From VYFG01 sp964403545 (GTDB lineage Bacteria > Pseudomonadota > Gammaproteobacteria > Arenicellales > Poriferihabitantaceae), in contig CAYOGN010000242.1 in the NCBI GenBank assembly GCA_964403545.1, positions 1 through 5,779 on the forward strand: DNA of 5,779 nt, written 5' to 3'. Under the pieces are notes generated by a model that was not told where the DNA came from, searched no databases, and was given only the letters and a program-made list of their open reading frames with translations. Positions 1 to 5,779 of this stretch are shown here, one piece after another. The position numbers were made by a program, and so were the translations under genes. Within the stretch, counting starts at the first letter, position 1; each line of letters opens with the position of its first letter.

Positions 1-205
1 CCTTGTACCACGCTTCGATGGCAAGCAAGCCCCATGCCGGAATATTCGCGGTGTAGGCAATTTGTGCGGGATCACAATCTCCCCAGGATACCGTTATGGA
101 ATGTTTCAGGAGCCCCCTTGCTGACAGGTTTGGTGCTCCAATGTCGTGCCATTGGCCGGGTGCCTTTATACCCCTGAGATTCTGGTGATCAGTAGGTTTC
201 GACAT
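1..205 (-). CDS. Acyl-CoA (benzoyl-CoA/4-hydroxybenzoyl-CoA type) thioesterase, 5' part only
   Basis: This is the N-terminal 68 codons of a hotdog-fold thioesterase that runs off the left edge. The frame is open from an ATG at 205 to base 1. It contains VSWGDCDPAQIAYTANI at about residues 39-55, which matches the signature of the 4-hydroxybenzoyl-CoA thioesterase family (GDCDPAGIV-type). Asp45 sits where the family's catalytic aspartate lies. The following residues (about 56-68, PAWGLLAIEAWYK) fit the start of the long hotdog helix. The ATG lies inside the end of boxA, giving a 17-bp overlap, and is preceded by GGCAGGTATC, a usable Shine-Dalgarno. It would hydrolyse benzoyl-CoA or related aryl-CoA in the cytoplasm. 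A benzoyl-CoA thioesterase is known from the box cluster of Azoarcus evansii, and its proposed role there is to prevent CoA depletion. Family assignment is firm; substrate is inferred from context. An ATG in another frame near 167 meets a stop after about 26 codons and is not the start. Confidence 0.88.
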   Translation of the reverse strand, partial: MSKPTDHQNLRGIKAPGQWHDIGAPNLSARGLLKHSITVSWGDCDPAQIAYTANIPAWGLLAIEAWYK

Positions 206-1388
206 GATACCTGCCGCTTGCGCGCATGCTGGTTTTTAAATCCATCCAGTCTGAATGATGTTTCAGACATATTTCTGCAAAGGCTTGCTCTACGCCGGTT
301 TCCATCCCTTTAATCCCGCAAATGTAAATATGGGTTTGTGGCTTCTGCAGCAACTCGGCAATGGTTTCGGCTTCGAGTGTCATACGGTGTTGTACATACT
401 CTTTGGGTTGTTCAGGAAGCCGCGAATACACCAGATGCTTGACCAGCAAGCTATCCGGAAGTTTGTTGAGAGGACCGAAATAAGGCAATTCTTCCGGCGT
501 CCGGGCGCCAAAAAACAATAACAGTTTTCCGTTTGCGCCCGGCGCTGCGCGCCTTCTTCTTTCAGTAAAGGCGCGAAATGGTGCTGATCCGGTGCCGGTG
601 CAGATCATGATGATATTTGCATTGGGGTCGTTGGGCATCAGAAATGTACCGCCATAGGGCCCGGTCAACTGGACATTGTCGCCCCTTTTTAAATCGCACA
701 GGTAGTTTGAGCAGCGGCCCAGTGGTTCACGTTTCACCGTCAGTGAGAAATTATTGGCGTTGCGTTTTTCCCCGTCTCTGGGACTCGAAATGGAATACAG
801 CCGTATTGGTTGCGGACCTTCCCCAGGCCTGGCAGGTGGTGAAATCCCGACGCTCTGGCCTTCAAGAAACGGGCATGCCGCACTACCGAGCCCCAGGATT
901 ATATGGCGTACATCCGATTCCGTGTGTTCGGCAGTAATCCGGTAATTTCCCTGAACGGTGGCGACAACGGGCTTGTTTCGACTAAATAAATTGATTGTCG
1001 GCTTTGCCGCGCTATCCGGTGCCACCGAGCGACCGCCAGTCCCCGCATGAGCTTCAGAGATCAGACTGGAAATTTCGTCATCCAATGCTTCACTAAGGGT
1101 GCCGGTGTCCAGTTCACCGAAGTTTTCCTGATCGGGTAATTCTTCCCATTCAAGTTGCTGTTGTAATGAATACACTTCATTCACCAATCTCCAGTTGTCG
1201 ATGGAGCCGGTGGGGCAGGGAGCTATACAGTCCATACAACTATCACACTGATCTGCGTCCACCACAACGTTGTCATCATTGTGTGTAATCGCACCAATGG
1301 GACAGGTTTCTTCGCAGGTATAACAGCGAATACAAATATCCGGGTCGATCAGATGCTGTTTGATGAGGGCATTCACCGGATGGATCAA
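189..1388 (-). CDS. boxA: Benzoyl-CoA 2,3-epoxidase reductase subunit BoxA
   Basis: BoxA is the cytoplasmic reductase that moves electrons from NADPH to the oxygenase BoxB. The 399-residue protein is close to the family's usual size of about 400. An N-terminal bacterial-type ferredoxin domain has two 4Fe-4S motifs: C19-x2-C22-x2-C25-x3-C29-P and C48-x2-C51-x2-C54-x3-C58-P. An acidic, low-complexity linker (about 70-130) leads to a ferredoxin-NADP reductase module. There RLYSISS (196-202) binds FAD, ICTGTGSAPFRAF (262-274) and YICG (355-358) form the nucleotide site, SR at 322-323 with K329/YVQ at 331-333 is the NADPH-type pattern, and Tyr399 is the C-terminal aromatic residue that stacks on flavin. 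The start is TTG at 1388, overlapping the boxB stop as TTGA. An in-frame TGA six codons upstream rules out a longer form, and the next candidate is GTG at 1376. The 3' end overlaps the thioesterase gene. Confidence 0.96.
   Translation of the reverse strand: MIHPVNALIKQHLIDPDICIRCYTCEETCPIGAITHNDDNVVVDADQCDSCMDCIAPCPTGSIDNWRLVNEVYSLQQQLEWEELPDQENFGELDTGTLSEALDDEISSLISEAHAGTGGRSVAPDSAAKPTINLFSRNKPVVATVQGNYRITAEHTESDVRHIILGLGSAACPFLEGQSVGISPPARPGEGPQPIRLYSISSPRDGEKRNANNFSLTVKREPLGRCSNYLCDLKRGDNVQLTGPYGGTFLMPNDPNANIIMICTGTGSAPFRAFTERRRRAAPGANGKLLLFFGARTPEELPYFGPLNKLPDSLLVKHLVYSRLPEQPKEYVQHRMTLEAETIAELLQKPQTHIYICGIKGMETGVEQAFAEICLKHHSDWMDLKTSMRASGRYHVETY
206..215 (-). promoter_or_regulatory. Ribosome binding site of the thioesterase gene, inside boxA
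   Basis: On the minus strand GGCAGGTATC directly precedes the ATG at 205, placing AGG four bases before the start. It lies inside boxA codons, and it supports the ATG that overlaps the boxA stop by 17 bp over any later in-frame start. Confidence 0.5.
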
Positions 1389-2827
1389 TCCAACTGGACA
1401 AATTCAAAGTCTCCGGGCTGTCGATCAACGGCGACTTTGGGCTTTGCAATCCAGCTGGCAACTTCGCCCGGTCTTACCTCAGGCTGCATCAGCGATGAAA
1501 TAAATTCCCCATCGTCCTTCGACGGCAACCATTGATCTTTGTCCCGGTCAAATTCTTCGTTGGAAATGATCTTTCCGTCCGGGGTGGTGCAGATTTCGGA
1601 AAACTCTCCAATGCCCCGATGAAACGCCGGGTGCGGCAGGGTTAACTCAAACTCGACTCCCGCTTTCCGGATAATTTTATTCCAGCGACCGACGCCTTTG
1701 CTGGCATCATGGGAATAATCATCCCTGAGCCGCATATTGATCGCGGTCAATGCATTTTCATCGACGCTGACCACTTTGCCATCCATCAGCTTGAGCACCG
1801 GATAAGTGTCGTTCAATAACTGGTGATCATCATCAATTTTATCTTCCTGATAACGGCCTTTGATACCGGCGCTGTATGCGTTGGCAGCATTGGTAGAGAT
1901 TTCAGAACCGAACAGATCGAGGGATAATGAATAATGAAGGCGGGCCTTTTTCTGGACCGTGGGCAAGTCTATAACGCCAAGCGCACGCACTGCCTCAATA
2001 TTGCCGGGATCATCGATCCCGGCCTGATTCATCGCTTCACAGGTACGCTCAATAACACGTCCTACACCACTCTCACCGACAAACATATGATGGGCTTCTT
2101 CCATCAACATAAAACGCGTGGTTCGAGACAATGGGTCAAACCCCGACTGGGCCAGACTTTCCAGTTGCATCTTGCCATCACGATCTGTGAAGTAGGTAAA
2201 CATAAAGAAGGATAACCAGTCCGGTGTCTCCTCATTGAACGCACCCAGCAATCGGGGTTTGTCAAGATTGCCGGAACGGCGTTGTAATAGCATATTGGCT
2301 TCTTCTCGCCCATCTGCGGCGAAATATTTCTGCAGTAGATAAACCATGGCCCACAGATGTCGCGCTTCCTCTACATTAACCTGAAACAGGTTGCGCATAT
2401 CATAGAGTGAAGGGGCCGTTTTCCCGAGATATCGTTGTTGTTCTACCGAAGCAGGTTCGGTATCCCCCTGGATAACAATGAGACGACGCAGCATCGCCCG
2501 GTGCTCCCCCGGGATTTGTTGCCAGGCAGGCTCTCCCTTATGATCACCAAAGCCGATTTTGCGATTCTCTACCTGAGGTGCAAGCAATACTCCCCAGCGA
2601 TACTCCGGCATCTTCACATAACCAAATTGTGCCCAGCCATCTTTTTCCACGCCGACGGCGGTGCGAAGATAAACCAGACTTTGCTGGAACCCTTCAGGAC
2701 CCATATCGTTCCACCAATTGATAAAGTCCGGGTGCCAGCGTTCCAGCGCCTTTAGTACGCGTCGATCCTGGGTGAGGTCCACGTTGTTGGGGATCAGGCT
2801 GTCGTAGTTTACTTGTGTTGTGCTCAT
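1385..2827 (-). CDS. boxB: Benzoyl-CoA 2,3-epoxidase diiron oxygenase subunit BoxB
   Basis: BoxB is the class I diiron oxygenase that inserts one atom of O2 into benzoyl-CoA, giving 2,3-epoxybenzoyl-CoA, with electrons from BoxA. The 480-residue length is near the family norm of about 475. The N-terminal section with PNNVDL (13-18) and WWNDMGPEGFQ (38-48) is typical of BoxB. Both halves of the diiron site are present: E124 (GDTEPAS), E154/H157 (NVEEARHLW), D215 (YFTDRDG) and E244/H247 (LMEEAHHMF). These sit at a constant +4 offset from the A. evansii ligand set as I remember it (E120, E150, H153, D211, E240, H243), so the site looks intact. The ATG at 2827 follows the boxC stop by 19 bp. The ribosome site is weak (CGAGAAATAAATT before ATG), so coupling to boxC translation is likely. 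The stop codon overlaps the TTG start of boxA. Confidence 0.97.
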   Translation of the reverse strand: MSTTQVNYDSLIPNNVDLTQDRRVLKALERWHPDFINWWNDMGPEGFQQSLVYLRTAVGVEKDGWAQFGYVKMPEYRWGVLLAPQVENRKIGFGDHKGEPAWQQIPGEHRAMLRRLIVIQGDTEPASVEQQRYLGKTAPSLYDMRNLFQVNVEEARHLWAMVYLLQKYFAADGREEANMLLQRRSGNLDKPRLLGAFNEETPDWLSFFMFTYFTDRDGKMQLESLAQSGFDPLSRTTRFMLMEEAHHMFVGESGVGRVIERTCEAMNQAGIDDPGNIEAVRALGVIDLPTVQKKARLHYSLSLDLFGSEISTNAANAYSAGIKGRYQEDKIDDDHQLLNDTYPVLKLMDGKVVSVDENALTAINMRLRDDYSHDASKGVGRWNKIIRKAGVEFELTLPHPAFHRGIGEFSEICTTPDGKIISNEEFDRDKDQWLPSKDDGEFISSLMQPEVRPGEVASWIAKPKVAVDRQPGDFEFVQLD

Positions 2828-2846
2828 AATTTATTTCTCGGATAGA

Positions 2847-4499
2847 TTACACTCTCTGGCGGGAGTAGGTCGCCTTACGACCACTGCCATATCGTTTCAG
2901 GGCACCTTCTTCACCAACCGCGTTGGGCCGCTGGAATATCCAGTTTTGCCAGGCGGTCAGGCGACCAAAAATTTTGGTTTCCATGGTCTCCGGTCCGGCG
3001 AACCGCAGGTTGGCTTCCATTCCGGTCATCGCGTCCGGTGAGAAGCTGACCCTTTCTTCGAGACATATTCTGACTTCATCGGGCCAATCTATATCATCAA
3101 AACTGTCACTGACGAGGCCGAATTTTTCTGCCTCGCTACCATCCATCAGTTCGCCTTGTACGCCTTTCAAACGCTTAATGGTTTCGGGTTCGCCGAGAAA
3201 CCTGGTTTCCAGTCGGCTAAGGCCATTGGACATCAGGTGGCGGCCAAAATTTGCCCGGGATAAACCAATTTTTGCCTCGGGTCGTGGATCATCTTCAAAC
3301 TCTCCTGACGCCATATAGCTGCGATCACAGGCGAATGCTATTTCTGCCAGGGTGCCAGCGAAACAACTGCCCGGCTCGATCAGGGCTATCAGTGATCGCG
3401 ACGTCAGGTCGATGCGTTTCAGTACCCGGCTCCAGTTCAGCAGGGTTTCCCGAATTAACCAGTGATCTGCACTGGATTCGAGAAACTGATCCAGCACGAT
3501 GATACTGTCACAATTGCCTTTTGCTTTAAAAACAATGACACCAATTTGATCTTCATTGCTACGCAGATGCAAAAGCGCATCATCCAGTTCCCGTGCGGCC
3601 CGGATGGGCCAGAATTGATCGCCTGTGTTTATCGCGTCTTCAAGGCGATATGCCTCTACGTTCTCTGGGGAATTTATCTCAATGGTAGCAATGTCCTGCT
3701 GGCGCTCGATCTTGATTGTTACGGTGGAATATTCGATCGAGTCAGCGGTAACGTTTTTGTCAAGCGAGTTGAGTGTAATACCTTCAGTTGCCAGTGGCCG
3801 CGATGATCGGGCAGCGAGTTCATCTGCACGCTGTTTCAGGGTTTCGTCGAATCGAGATCTGGGGATCGTCTCATCGACCAGTCGCCATTCTACGGCCTTG
3901 CTGCCGCCAATCCCTTCCTCGAGGCAGCAGAATATATCGGCCCGATCCCGTCTGACCTTTCGTTTGTCGGTAACCCGGGTCAGGCCTCCCGTTCCAGGCA
4001 ACACTGCCAGCAATGGGACTTCAGGTAATGCAACCGAAGAGCTGCCATCATCTGCCAGGATCAGATGGTCACAGGCGAGCGCAAGTTCATATCCCCCTCC
4101 GGCGCAGGCACCACGAATTGCCGCGATAAACTGAAGTCCGGAAAATTCACTGGCCTGTTCCATGGAATTGCGGGTTTCATTGGTGAATTTGCAGAAGTTA
4201 ACCTTATGTGCATGGGTGGCGCCGGCCAGCATCCGGATATTGGCACCGGCACAGAACACATTGTCTTTGCCAGATTGCAGTATCACTACCCGTACCTCCG
4301 GGTGCTCAAACCGAATTCGCTGCAATGCATCATATAGTTCTATATCAACACTGAGGTCATAGGAATTAAGTTTAAGCTGGTAGCCCTCAAACATCCCGGC
4401 GTCCGGGTTGACATCCATGATCAGGTTTGCGGTTTGGCCGTCGAATTCCAGGCGCCAGTGCTGATAGTTGTCGGGGTGGGTTTGAAATTCGATGATCAT
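2847..4499 (-). CDS. boxC: 2,3-epoxybenzoyl-CoA dihydrolase (benzoyl-CoA-dihydrodiol lyase) BoxC
   Basis: BoxC cleaves the ring of 2,3-epoxybenzoyl-CoA with two waters, releasing formate and 3,4-dehydroadipyl-CoA semialdehyde. At 550 residues it is full length (family about 550). The N-terminal half is a clear crotonase (enoyl-CoA hydratase) module: KLNSYDL (43-49), VFCAGANIRM (81-90) and ACAGGGYELALACD (131-144) supply the oxyanion-hole glycines and E138, and ALPEVPLLAVLPGTGGLTR (157-175) supplies E160. By crotonase analogy E138 and E160 are the catalytic acids. The C-terminal half (about 255-550) is a second, degenerate crotonase module, in which CFAGTLAEIAFACD (379-392) mirrors the first GGGYELALACD. 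It is the first structural gene after the regulatory gap and sits 19 bp ahead of boxB. The ATG at 4499 lacks an obvious Shine-Dalgarno (CTCCACCAAATAGA upstream), yet the N-terminus EFQTHPDNYQHWRLEFDG looks like the family's, so the start is probably right. Confidence 0.96.
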   Translation of the reverse strand: MIIEFQTHPDNYQHWRLEFDGQTANLIMDVNPDAGMFEGYQLKLNSYDLSVDIELYDALQRIRFEHPEVRVVILQSGKDNVFCAGANIRMLAGATHAHKVNFCKFTNETRNSMEQASEFSGLQFIAAIRGACAGGGYELALACDHLILADDGSSSVALPEVPLLAVLPGTGGLTRVTDKRKVRRDRADIFCCLEEGIGGSKAVEWRLVDETIPRSRFDETLKQRADELAARSSRPLATEGITLNSLDKNVTADSIEYSTVTIKIERQQDIATIEINSPENVEAYRLEDAINTGDQFWPIRAARELDDALLHLRSNEDQIGVIVFKAKGNCDSIIVLDQFLESSADHWLIRETLLNWSRVLKRIDLTSRSLIALIEPGSCFAGTLAEIAFACDRSYMASGEFEDDPRPEAKIGLSRANFGRHLMSNGLSRLETRFLGEPETIKRLKGVQGELMDGSEAEKFGLVSDSFDDIDWPDEVRICLEERVSFSPDAMTGMEANLRFAGPETMETKIFGRLTAWQNWIFQRPNAVGEEGALKRYGSGRKATYSRQRV

Positions 4500-4545
4500 T
4501 CTATTTGGTGGAGAAAAGATTTGGTTTAATGCGTGGTGAGGAAGC

Positions 4546-4575
4546 CTTATAACTTGTTGTGCAACGTTAGATCAA
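4546..4575 (-). promoter_or_regulatory. Predicted sigma70 promoter of the boxC-boxB-boxA-thioesterase operon
   Basis: Read on the minus strand, TTGATC (4570-4575) resembles a -35 box (4 of 6) and TATAAG (4546-4551) a -10 box (5 of 6), separated by 18 bp. Transcription would start near 4539, leaving a leader of about 40 nt before the boxC ATG at 4499. A weaker alternative, TTGTAA then TATTTT, lies further upstream on the same strand. The -35 is imperfect, as expected for an activator-dependent promoter. This is a prediction by eye. Confidence 0.5.
4556..4565. promoter_or_regulatory. Short palindrome in the promoter spacer
   Basis: GTTG (4556-4559) and CAAC (4562-4565) form an inverted repeat around TG. 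It includes a TGCA core (4560-4563) and sits between the predicted -35 and -10 of the boxC promoter. That position would suit a repressor site. At four base pairs per arm it could be chance, so it matters mainly because of where it lies. Confidence 0.3.
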
Positions 4576-4618
4576 CAAAAATATGCTTTAAAGTACATTT
4601 TACAATAAAAATACTATT

Positions 4619-4644
4619 AATATATGCGATATATTGCATATATT
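4619..4644. promoter_or_regulatory. 26-bp near-perfect palindrome, candidate operator
   Basis: The arms AATATATGC (4619-4627) and GCATATATT (4636-4644) are perfect reverse complements. The 8-bp centre GATATATT is itself symmetric except for one pair (4628/4635). Twelve of the 13 base pairs around the dyad therefore match. The centre (4631/4632) is about 92 bp upstream of the predicted boxC transcription start. The GC pair inside each arm (ATGC...GCAT) makes it more than simple AT repetition. It looks like a site for a dimeric DNA-binding protein; which one is unknown. Confidence 0.55.
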
Positions 4645-4730
4645 TCGTTATTATCAGAGTAAGAGAGTGAAAAATGGTGAGTCAGAGAAGAATCCGAAAC
4701 CCTACCTGCCAATGGAGTACCTAACCAGGG

Positions 4731-5744
4731 CTAACGGGAACCATTTTGGCGGTGTTGTTTCTGAGTCTTTCGCCAACGTGCCGGCGTTGTACCGCTCCAA
4801 CGTCGAAATGCACGGATAAATGATCGTGTGTCGGCATAATTGAGGTTGGTTGCAACTCGGTTGATCTCCAGGTCAGTTTCGTTCAACAGTTGCCCAGCCA
4901 TTGCGTAACTGACTTCGTCCCTGAGTTCCTGGTATCCAATTCCATAAGCTTTTAATCTTCGATTGAGCGTTCGGGGATGCATCGAAAATAGCGCGGCTAA
5001 GTGATCTGCGCTGGCGTCTCCTCTCAATATGGCTTCTGGCAGTACCTCGCGAACTTGCTCTGGGAAGTTGCCGTCCTGTCGGGCTTCCAGCAAGTCGATT
5101 TGTTGTTGTACCATTTTGTACAAGTCGGGATGGGCTTCTTTCACAGGAAGGTTTAACCAGGAGGCGAGGAAAAAAATTGCGTTTTGCTCGGCTTTAAACT
5201 GTAGATGAGTTTGAAAGAACCGACGATACGGCTCAGTATGGAGTGGCTGCTGGTGTAAGAACCAGATCTCCCTGGGCAGCCAGTTGGGCCCACACAACTC
5301 ACGCAATATATTGAACATCACGGCAACGGCGCCGGCACCGACTTCGGCATTTGCCGGGGCTCTCATTTGGGTAATGTGGTAGCGCAGAGTGGCTATTCCG
5401 TTATCCTCCCGAAGGCTCAGCGTGGCGCCGCGGGTGTGGAGATGAAAATAACGAACCAGATTTTCAAGTGCCGTTCGTACATCCGGGGAATGCATCACTA
5501 GCAAGCCCACTAAGCCGAGGCTGCGCGAGCCGCTGTGTTGTCCGATCAAAAGCCCAAAATTCTGGCATTCAGTCGTTGCCGCGCAATGGGCAATCAGACG
5601 TCCACGTGCGGAGAATGAAATTAAATTGTCAGGATTGTCGAACAGCCCGATATCAAATCCACCATCAGCCAATACTTCTAGCGGATCGAACCCCAGGCTC
5701 TGAAGCGCTGCCGGCATACCCATGATGGGCCCGATTCGAACCAT
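4731..5744 (-). CDS. AraC-family transcriptional regulator (candidate regulator of the box operon)
   Basis: This is a 337-residue AraC-type regulator with the layout of the family having an 'arabinose-binding domain of AraC, N-term' effector region (PF12625-like, OruR/ArgR group). The sensing part spans about 1-200. The C-terminal DNA-binding domain has a first helix-turn-helix at about 244-268 (ASADHLAALFSMHPRTLNRRL) and a second at about 293-326, ending in the family signature IRAFRRWSGTTPARWR. There are no membrane segments or signal peptide. It lies on the same strand just upstream of boxC, 231 bp away, with no clear terminator between them, so control of boxCBA is a reasonable inference, not a demonstration. 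The effector is unknown; benzoate, benzoyl-CoA or another aromatic acid are candidates. The ATG at 5744 has a poor ribosome site (CCCCCGAAGTC), and the frame stays open upstream to the window edge (DQTQSYTTPEV precedes the Met). The true start may therefore lie outside, and the gene may be 5' partial here. Confidence 0.9.
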   Translation of the reverse strand: MVRIGPIMGMPAALQSLGFDPLEVLADGGFDIGLFDNPDNLISFSARGRLIAHCAATTECQNFGLLIGQHSGSRSLGLVGLLVMHSPDVRTALENLVRYFHLHTRGATLSLREDNGIATLRYHITQMRAPANAEVGAGAVAVMFNILRELCGPNWLPREIWFLHQQPLHTEPYRRFFQTHLQFKAEQNAIFFLASWLNLPVKEAHPDLYKMVQQQIDLLEARQDGNFPEQVREVLPEAILRGDASADHLAALFSMHPRTLNRRLKAYGIGYQELRDEVSYAMAGQLLNETDLEINRVATNLNYADTRSFIRAFRRWSGTTPARWRKTQKQHRQNGSR

Positions 5745-5779
5745 GACTTCGGGGGTGGTGTAACTTTGTGTTTGATCCG

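Larger units (their letters stand above)
4500..4730 (-). promoter_or_regulatory. AT-rich regulatory gap between regulator gene and boxC
   Basis: This stretch has no credible gene on either strand. It is visibly more AT-rich than the flanking coding sequence, most strongly between about 4564 and 4660. It holds the predicted boxC promoter, a short palindrome in the promoter spacer and a 26-bp palindrome further upstream, each listed separately. Just after the regulator's stop codon I see no strong GC hairpin followed by a T-run on the minus strand, so read-through from the regulator gene into boxC cannot be excluded. Confidence 0.7.

Noticed and set aside
2104..2313. Alternative minus-strand frame within boxB
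   Set aside because: It overlaps the intact, conserved boxB frame, which shows the diiron ligands. There is no sign of a frameshift.
3625..4134. 169-codon plus-strand open frame opposite boxC
   Set aside because: It lies wholly antisense to a strongly conserved boxC, its serine/arginine-rich translation resembles nothing I know, and no ribosome site or promoter supports it.
4583..4598. CTTTAAAG palindrome (4586-4593) in the boxC upstream region
   Set aside because: It is a short AT-rich palindrome that does not extend symmetrically, and it is likely chance in this composition.
4674..4724. Short plus-strand peptide of 16 codons starting ATGGTGAGTCAG with a purine-rich upstream stretch
   Set aside because: It is very short with no recognisable content or context. 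The purine-rich AAGAGAGTG is weak evidence alone.
4634..4819. 61-codon plus-strand frame across the regulatory gap
   Set aside because: It begins with TTG inside the palindrome, has no Shine-Dalgarno, and ends antisense to the regulator's C-terminus. Its translation has no recognisable features.
1..5779. Search for a novel defence system, mobile element or CRISPR array
   Set aside because: All long coding frames belong to a known aromatic degradation cluster. No transposase, repeat array, terminal repeats or att-like duplications were seen.

Overview
The window carries the core of an aerobic benzoyl-CoA degradation ("box") gene cluster. All recognisable genes lie on the minus strand, so the cluster reads from high to low coordinates: an AraC-family regulator (5744 to 4731, possibly starting beyond the right edge), a 231-bp AT-rich regulatory gap, boxC (4499 to 2847), boxB (2827 to 1385), boxA (1388 to 189), and the first 68 codons of a hotdog-fold acyl-CoA thioesterase (from 205, running off the left edge).

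The enzymes form one pathway. BoxA (ferredoxin-like/flavin reductase) passes NADPH electrons to BoxB (diiron oxygenase), which epoxidises benzoyl-CoA to 2,3-epoxybenzoyl-CoA. BoxC then opens the ring hydrolytically, giving 3,4-dehydroadipyl-CoA semialdehyde and formate. The thioesterase probably relieves build-up of aryl-CoA and frees CoA. The benzoate-CoA ligase, the semialdehyde dehydrogenase (boxD), uptake genes and the usual BoxR regulator are not in the window.

boxC, boxB, boxA and the thioesterase are tightly packed: a 19-bp gap, then a 4-bp overlap with a TTG start, then a 17-bp overlap. This indicates a single translationally coupled transcript. The gap upstream of boxC holds a plausible sigma70 promoter, a small palindrome inside its spacer, and a striking 26-bp near-perfect palindrome about 90 bp upstream of the predicted transcription start.

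Gene content and moderate GC suggest a proteobacterium. A gammaproteobacterium is my guess from the mid-range GC and the AraC-type regulator in place of BoxR, but the sequence does not prove lineage. The pathway is known. The least explained parts are the regulator and the operator-like palindromes. I see no mobile element, CRISPR array, tRNA or rRNA.
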